A DNA stretch of 38,973 nucleotides from a bacterium (GTDB lineage Bacteria; Planctomycetota; UBA1135; GCA-002686595), in assembly GCA_024226735.1 (NCBI GenBank), contig JAAELL010000334.1, positions 1-38,973 on the forward strand. The letters are read 5' to 3'. A program made the translations under genes and the position numbers. Of the stretch, positions 30,244 through 38,875 are shown in pieces. Every line of letters starts with the position of its first letter. Position 1 is the first letter of the stretch. The notes under the pieces were generated by a model. That model made no database searches. It saw only the letters and a list, made by a program, of their open reading frames with translations, and was not told where the DNA came from.

Positions 30244-33200
30244 ATGAGCGAACCGACGCAGGAGGTGCTCGAGGCGTACCTCGACTACCTCGGGGCGAGC
30301 GAAGAGGGCTCGGACGTCGATTTCGATCGATACTGCGCCGAGCACCCGCAATTGGCGCAGGAGCTGCGCCGCGTGCGCCGCAACTGGGACTACATCGAGT
30401 CGATGCTCGCGCGCGCGGGCATTCGCGACGACGCGCTGACGCCGCCGGCGTTGGCGGCGAGCGAGCCGTGCGCAGGGGACCGCTACCGGATCGAGGACGT
30501 CGTCGCGCGCGGGGGCATGGCGACGGTGTGGCGCGTCTGGGACCGCGATCTCGAGCGCCACGTCGCGATGAAGGTCCTGGACGAGGGCGAGGCGGGTGGC
30601 GGCAACCAGCGCCTCGCGCGCTTCTTGGAAGAGGCTCGCATCGCCGCGCAGCTCGATCACCCGGGCATCGCGCCGGTCTACGAGATCGGCGCCGACGGCG
30701 GCCATTCGGCGTACTTCACGATGAAGCTCGTCCACGGCTGGACGCTCGCGGAGGTGATCGAGAAGGTGCACCGCGGGCACGCCGGCTGGACGCTGCACCG
30801 TGCCGTCGACGTCGTGCTCAAGGTGTGCGAGGCCGTGGCGTACGCGCACGACAAGGGCATCATCCACCGCGACCTCAAACCGTCGAACGTGATGATCGGA
30901 CGCTTCGGCGAGGTGTTCGTCGTCGACTGGGGCCTCGCGGGAACGCTGCGGCGCGGGAACGACACGCCCCAGGGAACAACCCAGGGAACAACCCAGGGAA
31001 CGCCAGACGACGCGGGGCCGCAGCGAACTCTCGACGGGGACGTCATCGGCACCCCTGCCTACATGTCGCCCGAGCAAGCCGCCGCCCGGATCGACGGCAT
31101 CGATGCGCGCAGCGACGTGTACGCGGCGGGCGCCGTCCTGTACCACCTCCTGTCGGGCGACCCACCGTACGCGAGCACGAGCGCGCAACGCACGGCGCAC
31201 TTCGTCTTGCAGGAGGTCCGGCGTCGCCCGCCACGGCCGATCGCCGAGGTCGCCGAGGGCTCGCCGGTCGAGCTCCGCTCGATCTGCCAGACGGCGATGG
31301 AGCGCGATCCGAGTGAGCGCTACGCGTCGATGCGCGAGCTCGCCGACGACGTGCGCGCCTACCTCGAGGGACGCGTCGTGCGCGCGTTCCGCACGGGTCC
31401 GGCCCAAGAGGTCAAGAACTGGATCAAGCGCAACAAGCTGCTCGCGGCCGCATCCTTGGCGACGGTCTCGCTCGTCGTCGCGGGCGGCATCGGCAGCGCG
31501 GTCGCGCGCGCGCGCCGGGACACGCTGCAAGGCGTCTTGACGCGAGTCTCCACGCTGCACAGCCTGCGCCGGCTGGAGGCGCGCGCCGCGGAGCTGTGGC
31601 CGGTGAGCTCCGAGCGCGTTGCCGACTACGAAGCGTGGCTGGCGGAGGCCACTGCGCTGCGCGAGCGGGTCGATGCCGCGGAGGGATACCGCGACGAGCT
31701 GGGGGCTCTGCGCGAAACGGCTCGCCCGGTCGACGAGCAGGAGCTCGTTGCGATGCACCGCGCACACCCCCGGCACTGGGAGCTGTACGACAAGGACACG
31801 CGCTTCAAGTCGCTGTTGTACGCGCAGCGCGTGCGCGAGGGTGAGGTCGTGCCGGTGCCGGCGTCGATCGACTGGAGCCAGTACCCGGACGACCCGAGCG
31901 CATGGGTCGCGCTGGCCTGGCCGCTGGTGCACCGCACGCGCCAGGACATCGGCCGCGAGACCGAGGGCTGGGCGCTCGCACAGCGCGCTCTCGACGAGTC
32001 CGACGACGAGACGGTGCTCGCCGAGGCTTTGCACGTACTTTCCTGGGCGCTGTTCGACCTGGGCCTCGACGAAGAAGCCCTCGACGCGGCCGAGCGCAGT
32101 GTCGAACTGCGCGCGGAACGGCGCTACTTCGAGCAGCTGGGACGGACGCGCAGGACGCTCGCGAAGACACACGCCGAGCACCGCGCCGAGATCGAGCGCC
32201 GGCGCCAGGAAGTGGTCGCGGTCTCGGACGCCGTCGTCGGCGCGCGCGCCTGGGATCTCGCGGATCCCGGCCTGCAGGCGCTGCACGACCAGCTCGCCGA
32301 GCTCGTCGCGGGGACCGACGCTCTGTTCGACGCGAACACCGGCCTGGTCGGAGGCATCTCGCCCGACCACGGTTGGGGCGTGCGCCGGCGCCTCGAGCTC
32401 GCCCGTTCGTTCGTCCGAAACGAAACCGAGAGCACCGGAGTCGAGAGGCTCTGGAGCGAAGCCGCGCGCGAGATCGCGGCATCGCCCCTTTACGGGGGAC
32501 TCGTGCTCGCGCCGCAGGTCGGACTGCTTCCGATCGGCCCCGATCCAGTGAGCGGCCTGTGGGAGTTCGCTCACCTGCAGAGTGGGGCGCCGGCCGAGCG
32601 CTCGAAGTCGGGCTCGATCCAGCTCGAGCGTTCGAACGGACTCGTGCTCGTGCTCGTTCCCGGCGGCGACTACCTGCGCGGCGCGCAGCGCTCGGACCCC
32701 GAGGGCGCGAACTACGACCCCGACGCGGATGACGAGGGACCGCTGCACGTCGCGCACATCGATCCGTTCTTCGTGTCGAAGTTCGAGATGACCCAGGGCC
32801 AATGGAAGCGACTGACGGGCGTCGACCCGAGCCGCTTCGGCCGCGGCTACTCGTCCGGGGGCAAGGGCATCACGCCCAGCCACCCGGTCGAAGAGGTGAG
32901 CTGGGAGGATTGCGAGCGCGTGCTGGCGTGGATGGGCCTCGCCTTCCCGACCGAGGCGCAGTGGGAGTACGCGGCGCGCGCAGGCACGACGACGCCACGC
33001 TGGCCGAGCGTCGGCGTGGTGTCCCTCGGCGCCACCGCGAACCTCTTGGACCGCGCTGCACGGGAGGGGATTGTGCTCGTGCCCGACGGCTTCGAGGACT
33101 GGTCGGACGAGTTCGACCTGCACGCACCGGCCGGGACGTTCGGGGCGAACGCCTTCGGCCTGCACGACGTCCTGGGCAACGTGCGCGAATGGTGTTTCGA

Positions 33201-33423
33201 CGCGTATCAGGCCGGCTACCGGCGCTGGGCGCCCGCCGCCGAGAACCCTGTCGTCGACCCGTACCGTTCGCGCTGGCGTGCGCGGCTCTACCGAATCGTG
33301 CGCGGCGGCGGATACGCGAGCACGAGCCGCGATTCGCGGTCGTCGCACCGAGCGATCGCGAGTCCCGACTACCGTCATGCGGACCTAGGGCTCAGGCCGG
33401 CGCGCACGCTCGACTCGCGGTGA
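30244..33423 (+). CDS. Membrane Ser/Thr protein kinase fused to an FGE-like (SUMF1) domain
   Basis: This is a 1059-residue protein. Residues ~1-75 are a helical head. The kinase domain spans ~80-345: YRIEDVVARGGMATVWRVWD (nucleotide loop), Lys110 in VAMKVLDEG, IIHRDLKPSN with Asp210, VVDWGLAG (DWG at 228-230 replacing DFG, usual in planctomycetes) and GTPAYMSPEQA. The activation segment carries QGTT repeats. A transmembrane helix (~399-422) follows, then a ~370-residue helical region, and a C-terminal FGE-sulfatase fold from ~800 (VLVPGGDYLRGA, ISWED-like VSWEDCERVLAWMGLAFPTE, LGNVREWCFDAY, RIVRGGGYASTSRDSRSSHR). The last motif has no cysteines where true FGEs have the two catalytic ones, so it is probably a ligand-binding module. 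It probably signals from envelope to cytoplasm. Confidence 0.93.
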   Translation: MSEPTQEVLEAYLDYLGASEEGSDVDFDRYCAEHPQLAQELRRVRRNWDYIESMLARAGIRDDALTPPALAASEPCAGDRYRIEDVVARGGMATVWRVWDRDLERHVAMKVLDEGEAGGGNQRLARFLEEARIAAQLDHPGIAPVYEIGADGGHSAYFTMKLVHGWTLAEVIEKVHRGHAGWTLHRAVDVVLKVCEAVAYAHDKGIIHRDLKPSNVMIGRFGEVFVVDWGLAGTLRRGNDTPQGTTQGTTQGTPDDAGPQRTLDGDVIGTPAYMSPEQAAARIDGIDARSDVYAAGAVLYHLLSGDPPYASTSAQRTAHFVLQEVRRRPPRPIAEVAEGSPVELRSICQTAMERDPSERYASMRELADDVRAYLEGRVVRAFRTGPAQEVKNWIKRNKLLAAASLATVSLVVAGGIGSAVARARRDTLQGVLTRVSTLHSLRRLEARAAELWPVSSERVADYEAWLAEATALRERVDAAEGYRDELGALRETARPVDEQELVAMHRAHPRHWELYDKDTRFKSLLYAQRVREGEVVPVPASIDWSQYPDDPSAWVALAWPLVHRTRQDIGRETEGWALAQRALDESDDETVLAEALHVLSWALFDLGLDEEALDAAERSVELRAERRYFEQLGRTRRTLAKTHAEHRAEIERRRQEVVAVSDAVVGARAWDLADPGLQALHDQLAELVAGTDALFDANTGLVGGISPDHGWGVRRRLELARSFVRNETESTGVERLWSEAAREIAASPLYGGLVLAPQVGLLPIGPDPVSGLWEFAHLQSGAPAERSKSGSIQLERSNGLVLVLVPGGDYLRGAQRSDPEGANYDPDADDEGPLHVAHIDPFFVSKFEMTQGQWKRLTGVDPSRFGRGYSSGGKGITPSHPVEEVSWEDCERVLAWMGLAFPTEAQWEYAARAGTTTPRWPSVGVVSLGATANLLDRAAREGIVLVPDGFEDWSDEFDLHAPAGTFGANAFGLHDVLGNVREWCFDAYQAGYRRWAPAAENPVVDPYRSRWRARLYRIVRGGGYASTSRDSRSSHRAIASPDYRHADLGLRPARTLDSR
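30970..31002. repeat. 12-bp repeat inside the kinase activation segment
   Basis: CAGGGAACAACC at 30970-30981 and 30982-30993, plus nine bases of a third copy to 31002. The repeat encodes Gln-Gly-Thr-Thr units just after the DWG motif. Each unit adds two threonines, possible phosphorylation sites, to the activation loop. Confidence 0.9.
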
Positions 33424-33426
33424 GGG

Positions 33427-33462
33427 GCTCCGCGCGCGCGCTTCGGAACACGCGCGCGGAGC
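33427..33462. terminator. Perfect 12-bp stem-loop between convergent genes
   Basis: GCTCCGCGCGCG at 33427-33438 pairs perfectly with 33451-33462 across a 12-base loop. It lies in the 79-base gap between the stops of the kinase gene and the exported-protein gene. There is no T-run on either side, so it is a strong RNA hairpin that may stop transcription only with help, or protect 3' ends from either direction. Confidence 0.6.
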
Positions 33463-33502
33463 AGAGACCCGGAGCGAACAGCTTTGGTTCCAGCCGCCGA
33501 GC

Positions 33503-34729
33503 TCACAGGATCCCGAAACGGAAGAGGATCGCGTTGGAGGTTTGGAAGGTGCTCGGCCCGAACGGCTTGAGGATCAGCCACTGGGCGACGAAGCTGCGGC
33601 CGTAGGCCCACGAGCTGGGAGTTCCGGCTCCGATCGGAACGGACGCGCTCGCCGTGCCGTCCGGCGCCACCGGGACGATGTCGAACGTCCCGGCGTAGTT
33701 GACGTTGAAAGCGGTGTAGACCAGAACGCCGCCGGGGTAGGCGTACGGCGGACACGCCGCGCTCTCGGACAAGACGAGGTAGCCGATGCCGGTCGGGTCG
33801 GCTTGCTCGAGCTCGAACCCGAAGTTCATGTTGGGGATGACGCAGGCCCCGCGCTGTGTGCCGACGGGTGCCGCTAGACCGTCGGGATCGACGCCGATCC
33901 CGAAGGCGACGCCGCGCGGCGCGAACGCCAGACCGCGCGTCGGAGTCGCGACGGGCATCGGGGTGCACGCGGCGGTCAGGGAGAGCGTGCCGGGCAGAGT
34001 CGGCACGCCGCCGGGCAGGTAGCTGCCGACGTTGAAACCGTCCGACACGTACACGTGGCCGAGACCGGGGTCCAGGATCGAAGTCGTGTCGACGGCGATC
34101 CCCTTGAGCCCGAACGGGTTGCCCGAGCAGGTCGGGATCGCGTAGATGCCGAACGTGCCGAGGGCGCCACTCGTCCCGAAGTTCACGACGTTGCCGAGCA
34201 CGCCGCAGGCAAACAGACTGCCCGTACCGGGGTCCCAGTCGACGTCGAGCCACAGCCCCGGGCCCGGGATCGGAACGGACGGAGACGCGAGCGTCGCGAC
34301 GGTCCCCGACGCGCATCCGGCGCCGGGGATCGCGAGCGCGAACGCGCTGAAGCCATCCGTCGCCCACAACAGCTGCGCGGCGGCGTCGCAGCCCATGCCG
34401 CGGATCGGAAGCGGCGAGGTGAACGAGTACGCGTAGGCGCCGTCGGCGGCATGCACGGAGACGTGCGTGTTGTCCGCGTAGAACAGCAAGTCGTTCGCCG
34501 CGTCGTAGGCAACGTCCGAGCCAGACAGGGAACCGCCGCAGGACGTGTCCGGCGCGAACGCGTTCTTGAGGCTCGGGATCGCGTTGCCACACGGGTCAAC
34601 GCTGCCATGGAATTCCAGGACGCTTCCGGCGATCTGGTCGAAGGTGAAGAGCGTCTGGGCCGAGAGGTCAGGAGCGGCGAGGGCCAGCCCCACGAAGGGG
34701 CTGGCCAAGCGGACGGAGCTGAATCGCAT
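33503..34729 (-). CDS. Exported beta-propeller-like protein of unknown function
   Basis: This is a 408-residue exported protein. The start at 34729 gives MRFSSVRLASPFVGLALAAP as signal; a longer in-frame extension exists but is basic and unlike a leader. Regularly spaced strands such as SDVAYDAANDLLFYADNTHV, RGMGCDAAAQLLWATDGFSA, WLDVDWDPGTGSLFACGVLG and GIAVDTTSILDPGLGHVYVS are spaced like propeller blades. The C-terminal ~110 residues (FELEQADPTGIGYLVLSE to FRFGIL) form a beta domain similar in outline to the shared C-terminal domain of the Kelch and metalloprotease genes. No catalytic motif was recognised. Seven or more cysteines suggest disulfides, fitting an exported location. Confidence 0.78.
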   Translation of the reverse strand: MRFSSVRLASPFVGLALAAPDLSAQTLFTFDQIAGSVLEFHGSVDPCGNAIPSLKNAFAPDTSCGGSLSGSDVAYDAANDLLFYADNTHVSVHAADGAYAYSFTSPLPIRGMGCDAAAQLLWATDGFSAFALAIPGAGCASGTVATLASPSVPIPGPGLWLDVDWDPGTGSLFACGVLGNVVNFGTSGALGTFGIYAIPTCSGNPFGLKGIAVDTTSILDPGLGHVYVSDGFNVGSYLPGGVPTLPGTLSLTAACTPMPVATPTRGLAFAPRGVAFGIGVDPDGLAAPVGTQRGACVIPNMNFGFELEQADPTGIGYLVLSESAACPPYAYPGGVLVYTAFNVNYAGTFDIVPVAPDGTASASVPIGAGTPSSWAYGRSFVAQWLILKPFGPSTFQTSNAILFRFGIL

Positions 34730-34817
34730 GGAGTTCGAGTCTTGGGCTGCGGGGAGAGGGAGAGCGCCACGAGCGGCGCACCGTCCTAGACGGATTCGCT
34801 TCCCGCACTTGCCCAAG

Positions 34818-34847
34818 CGCGTCGATGTTTTTTGTCGCCTCGACGCG
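34818..34847 (-). terminator. Stem-loop after the oligoendopeptidase gene
   Basis: CGCGTCGA (34818-34825) and TCGACGCG (34840-34847) pair perfectly around a 14-base AT-rich loop, 12 bases past the peptidase stop (minus strand). It also sits upstream of the next minus-strand gene. Probable terminator or attenuator; it has no terminal T-run. Confidence 0.5.
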
Positions 34848-34859
34848 TTCGGTAGCCGC

Positions 34860-36542
34860 TCAGAGCGTGTCTCGCGCGTGCGCGACGACGCGCGAGAGGC
34901 AGCCTTCCTCAAACGGACTGACGAGACCCGCCGAGCGCACGAGCGCCTGGAACGCAGCCGACCCACCGCGTGTGCAGAGCTCGACGTAGTCGCGCATCGT
35001 GCCCTCGCGGTCCTCGTCGGCGCGCGCCCAGAACTGCAGTGCACACGTCTGCGCGAGTACGTAGTCGATGTAGTAGAAGGGCGACAGGTAGATGTGGCGC
35101 TGGAGCTGCCACCGCCCGCCGCGCGCCGGGTGAGCGAGGTCGCCCCAGTCGCGCCACGGCAGGTACGTGCGCTCCATCTCCAGCCACATCGCGTTCCGCT
35201 CGGCCGGCGTCGCGTCCGGCGTCTCGTAAACGAGATGCTGGAAGTGGTCGACGGCCGTCCCGTACGGAAGGAACAGGAGCGACTCGATCAAGTGCACGCG
35301 GCGGAAGCGGTCGCCGTCGTCGCCGAAGAACGTGTCCATGTGCGGCCAGGTCAGGAACTCGAGGCCCATCGAATGCACCTCGCACGACTCGAGCGTCGGC
35401 CAGATGTAGTCGCTCGGCCACTGCTCGCGGCTCTTGAAGTTCTGGAACGCATGCCCGATCTCGTGCGTCAGCACGCGGACGTCCCCCATCGTGCCGTTGA
35501 AGTTGGCGAACACGAACGGCATGCCGTAGGTGGCGAACGACGTGCAGAAGCCACCGCCCGCCTTGCCCTTGCGGCTCTGCAGATCGAGGAAACCGCCATC
35601 GTCCATCGCTCCGAAGAACTCGTCGAGCCCGCCGCCCATCGCCGCGAACATCTCGCGCGCACGCGCGACCAGCCACGTGCCATCCCCCTTCGGCAAGGGG
35701 TTGCCACGCGTGTCGAACACGGACTCGTCCCAGGCCATCAGGCGCTCGACGCCGAGGTCCTGCGCCTGCCGGCGGTGCAGCTCGGTCGCCAGCGGGACGA
35801 CATCGCGCACGACCTCCTTGCGGAAGCGTTCCACGTCCGCGCGCCCGTAGTCGACGCGACACATGCGCTTGTAGCCGAGGTCGACGAAGTCGTCGTATCC
35901 GAGCTTGTGCGCCATCCGCGTGCGCAGGTGCACGAGGTCGTCGTAGATCCGATCCAGCTCGACCGCATTGCCGGCGAACCAACCCCACAGTGCACGGTCT
36001 GTATCGTGCCGCAGATCGCGGTCGGCCTCCTGCCGAAACTTGGTGATGGTCGAGAGGTTGTGCTGCTCGCTGCGGAAATCGATCTCGGCACCGGCGAGGA
36101 GCTGGTTGTACTCGGCCTGCAGAGCCGACTCGCGCGTCAAGTCGTCCTTGATCTCCGAATCGAACGCAAGCACCTGCGAACCCCAAAGGGCGAAGACCTG
36201 CGCACCGAGCGCATCCTCGAGCTCCGCACGCAGCGAATGATCGAGCAGCGTGCGCTTCATCCCGACCTCGAGCTCGGTCCAGCGCGGGCGCGCCGCGTCC
36301 CAGGCCTCGCGCGCGGCCTTGCGCTCCGGATCGGCCGTGTCCTGGTTGAAGCGCAGGTCGACGAGCGAGCCGTACGTCCGCACGCCGCGGCGCACCTCGT
36401 CCCAGCTCTTCAACGCCTCGACGCAGTCGGCGACCGACGTCGCGCGTTCCACCGACGCCTGCAGCCCCTCGGTCGTGCGCGCGAGCGCCTCGAGGTCGGG
36501 AACGGGGGCGGTGACGTCTTCGAAGCGCAGCTGAGTCGACAT
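34860..36542 (-). CDS. M3-family oligoendopeptidase
   Basis: This is a 560-residue zinc metallopeptidase of family M3 (oligoendopeptidase F / thimet-oligopeptidase type), cytosolic, with no signal peptide. The zinc motif is LTHEIGHAFQ with His360, Glu361 and His364; the third ligand is in ESCEVHSMGLEF about 25 residues on. Other family blocks are FCTSFATYGMPFVFANFNGT, YLSPFYYIDYVLAQTCALQF and LGYDDFVDLGYKRMCRVDYG. It would cut short peptides in the cytoplasm. The ATG at 36542 is preferred to a GTG nine bases earlier. It follows the small gene at 36553 with a 10-base gap, so the two are probably co-transcribed. Confidence 0.95.
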   Translation of the reverse strand: MSTQLRFEDVTAPVPDLEALARTTEGLQASVERATSVADCVEALKSWDEVRRGVRTYGSLVDLRFNQDTADPERKAAREAWDAARPRWTELEVGMKRTLLDHSLRAELEDALGAQVFALWGSQVLAFDSEIKDDLTRESALQAEYNQLLAGAEIDFRSEQHNLSTITKFRQEADRDLRHDTDRALWGWFAGNAVELDRIYDDLVHLRTRMAHKLGYDDFVDLGYKRMCRVDYGRADVERFRKEVVRDVVPLATELHRRQAQDLGVERLMAWDESVFDTRGNPLPKGDGTWLVARAREMFAAMGGGLDEFFGAMDDGGFLDLQSRKGKAGGGFCTSFATYGMPFVFANFNGTMGDVRVLTHEIGHAFQNFKSREQWPSDYIWPTLESCEVHSMGLEFLTWPHMDTFFGDDGDRFRRVHLIESLLFLPYGTAVDHFQHLVYETPDATPAERNAMWLEMERTYLPWRDWGDLAHPARGGRWQLQRHIYLSPFYYIDYVLAQTCALQFWARADEDREGTMRDYVELCTRGGSAAFQALVRSAGLVSPFEEGCLSRVVAHARDTL

Positions 36543-36552
36543 GGTGGCCACT

Positions 36553-36942
36553 CTACTCGTGTGTCGTCCCGAGGAGGTGACCCATCGCGTGCGCCAGGGC
36601 CTGCGCGCGCGACATTCCCTCGTCCCCGCTCCCCGCGAGGTCCTGAGCGACGCACTGGAACAACCGGTAGCTGGCGTTGAGCAGCGGATCGATGTTGTCC
36701 CGCACGTACGCCTGGACCCGGTCGTGCCCCTCCTGCACGCTCGAGACGTCCTCGAAGTCGCCGGCGAGCAGCACGACCTGGGTGAACTGCTCGACGATCC
36801 ACTCGCGCTCGCGAACGCGGTCGGGGTTCTCGATCATGATGGCGATCACGCCGCCGACGATCTTCTTCTGGCGCTCGTCGAGGGCGGCGAGCGTGTCCCG
36901 CAGCTCGTTGCGACTGGCTTCGTCCGGTTGGGCAGCGACCAT
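36553..36942 (-). CDS. Small soluble protein of unknown function upstream of the oligoendopeptidase
   Basis: This is a 129-residue helical, acidic protein with no signal peptide or membrane span: ELRDTLAALDERQKKIVGGV, ENPDRVREREWIVEQFTQVV and SRAQALAHAMGHLLG. I do not recognise the family. The tight spacing to the peptidase gene suggests a shared function or at least shared expression. The 202-base gap to the divergent esterase gene should hold both promoters; no clear -35/-10 pair was seen there. Confidence 0.7.
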   Translation of the reverse strand: MVAAQPDEASRNELRDTLAALDERQKKIVGGVIAIMIENPDRVREREWIVEQFTQVVLLAGDFEDVSSVQEGHDRVQAYVRDNIDPLLNASYRLFQCVAQDLAGSGDEGMSRAQALAHAMGHLLGTTHE

Positions 36943-37144
36943 CCTCAGAGCTTAGCCTGTCGCCGTGGCAGGCTCATGCCCGGCTCGATCGTGATCGCAG
37001 GCGAGCGAAGCAACCTCGAGCCGGAACGGTCCGACCTGGCTGTCGGAGACCGGGAAAGTCCGCCGGGTCCAGGTGCCCGCATCGGTGGTGAACGACACCG
37101 GCGAGAGCGTATCCTGACCCGTTCGCTCCGCCGCTGGTGTTGCC

Positions 37145-38875
37145 ATGAAGCTGATCTTCGTTCCCCTACTCGCCGTCGCCTTCTCCCTGACTTCTAGCGC
37201 GCGCGCACAGGACGTCCAGGACGTCGCGCAAGTGATCGCGCATTTCCCAGTGGAGGCCCGCAGCGAGCCAGCCGACGGGCGCTTGATCCTGATCTTCGCG
37301 ACCGACGAGGAGACCGAGCCACGCTTTCAGGTTCGCGGCTCGATCGAGAGCGCGCAGGTGTTCGGCATCGACGTCGACGGTCTGCGTCCGGACACGCCGG
37401 CCGTCATCGACGCAGGAGTGTTCGGCCATCCGGCGCCGAGCCTGCGCGACATGCCGGCGGGCGAGTACACGGTCCAGGCGGTGCTGCATCTGTACCAGAC
37501 GTTTCGCGTCGCGCACGGACACGAGCTGAAGCTGCCGATGGACCGCGGCGAGGGTCAGCACTGGAACCGTGCGCCGGGCAACCTGTACAGCACGCCGCGC
37601 AAGGTCCGGTTCGACCCGCGCGGCGAGCCGCTCTCGATCGTCCTCGACCAAGTGATCGAGCCGATCGAGCCCCCCGAGGACACCAAGTACATCCGCCACG
37701 TACGGGTCCAGAGCGATCTCTTGTCAGCGTTCTGGGGTCGGCCGATGCACCTCGGCGCGCACGTCCTGGTGCCCCATGGCTTCGACGAGCACCCCGAGGC
37801 GCGCTACCCGCTGATGATCTTTCACGGGCACTTCCCGAGCGACTTCCGCGGCTTCCGCCCGGAGCCACCCGATCCGGACCTGGAACCGGACTACTACGAA
37901 CGCTTCGCCGTCCACGGCTACAACCGCATCCGACAACAGGAGGCGCACGCGTTCTACCGCCAATGGACGAGTGCCGACTTCCCGCGCTTCCTCGTGGTCC
38001 TGATCCAGCACCCCAACCCGTTCTACGACGACTCGTACGCGGTCAACTCGGCCAACCTGGGCCCGTATGGCGACGCGATCACGCACGAGCTCGTCCCCCA
38101 TCTCGAGGAGGAGTTCCGCGGGATCGGCGAGGGCTGGTCGCGCTTTCTCTACGGCGGTTCGACCGGCGGCTGGGAGGCGCTGGCCGCGCAGGTGTTCTAC
38201 CCCGACGAGTACAACGGCTGCTTCGCCGCCTGTCCCGACCCGATCGACTTTCGCGCTTACTGCCTCGTCGACATCTACGAGGACGAGAACGCCTACTGGA
38301 TCGACGGCCCCTTCGGCCGCATCGAGCGGCCCGCACGCCGCGACTCGCTGGGCCGCGTCAACGCGACGATGCGCAACAACAACCACATGGAGCTCGTCCT
38401 TGGAACGAACAGCCGCTCGGGCGATCAGTTCGACATCTGGCAGGCGGTCTACTCGCCGGTGGGCGACGACGGTTACCCAAAGCCCATCTGGGACAAGCGC
38501 ACCGGCGAGATCGACCGCGACGTCGCGACGTACTGGCGCGAGAACTACGACCTGCGCCACATCCTGAAGCGCGACTGGAAGACGCTCGGCCCGAAGCTCG
38601 TGGGCAAGATCCACGTGTACTGCGGCGACATGGACAACTACTACCTGAACAACGCCGTCTACCTGATGGAGGACTTCCTCGAGTCGACGAGCGAGCCTCA
38701 CTACGCGGGAGTCGTCGACTACGGCGACCGCGCCGAGCACTGCTGGAACGGCGACCAGGAGAACGGGAACCACATCTCGCGGCTGCGGTACAACACGATG
38801 TACCTGCCGCGGATTCTGGAACGCATCGCGGAGACCGCGCCGGAGGGGGCGGATCTGACGAGCTGGCGGTACTAA
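37145..38875 (+). CDS. Exported esterase-like alpha/beta hydrolase
   Basis: This is a 576-residue exported protein with a signal peptide (MKLIFVPLLAVAFSLTSSARAQ). Residues ~25-180 are a beta-rich N-terminal domain. The hydrolase domain follows, starting near HLGAHVLVPHGFDEH with YPLMIFHGHFP. The nucleophile motif YGGSTGGWEALA places Ser339 in G-x-S-x-G; VYCGDMDNYYLNNAVY likely gives the acid and DRAEHCWNGD the histidine. The layout matches the esterase D/Fes-like family of exported enzymes, acting on esters of sugars or siderophores in related proteins; the substrate is unknown. The C-terminus ends SWRY. It is intact and stands alone, divergent from the peptidase unit. Confidence 0.9.
   Translation: MKLIFVPLLAVAFSLTSSARAQDVQDVAQVIAHFPVEARSEPADGRLILIFATDEETEPRFQVRGSIESAQVFGIDVDGLRPDTPAVIDAGVFGHPAPSLRDMPAGEYTVQAVLHLYQTFRVAHGHELKLPMDRGEGQHWNRAPGNLYSTPRKVRFDPRGEPLSIVLDQVIEPIEPPEDTKYIRHVRVQSDLLSAFWGRPMHLGAHVLVPHGFDEHPEARYPLMIFHGHFPSDFRGFRPEPPDPDLEPDYYERFAVHGYNRIRQQEAHAFYRQWTSADFPRFLVVLIQHPNPFYDDSYAVNSANLGPYGDAITHELVPHLEEEFRGIGEGWSRFLYGGSTGGWEALAAQVFYPDEYNGCFAACPDPIDFRAYCLVDIYEDENAYWIDGPFGRIERPARRDSLGRVNATMRNNNHMELVLGTNSRSGDQFDIWQAVYSPVGDDGYPKPIWDKRTGEIDRDVATYWRENYDLRHILKRDWKTLGPKLVGKIHVYCGDMDNYYLNNAVYLMEDFLESTSEPHYAGVVDYGDRAEHCWNGDQENGNHISRLRYNTMYLPRILERIAETAPEGADLTSWRY

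Noticed and set aside
30196..33378. 1060-codon minus-strand open frame opposite the kinase
   Set aside because: The kinase and FGE-like motifs on the plus strand are unmistakable; the antisense product has no recognisable motif.
30244..33423. Formylglycine-generating enzyme that matures the nearby sulfatase
   Set aside because: The catalytic cysteine region lacks cysteine, and the domain is fused to a membrane kinase.
34545..36680. 711-codon plus-strand open frame
   Set aside because: It is antisense to the M3 peptidase with its HEIGH motif; no motif of its own.
36952..37146. 64-codon minus-strand open frame between divergent genes
   Set aside because: No ribosome site, no motif, and it occupies the only space for the promoters of the flanking genes.
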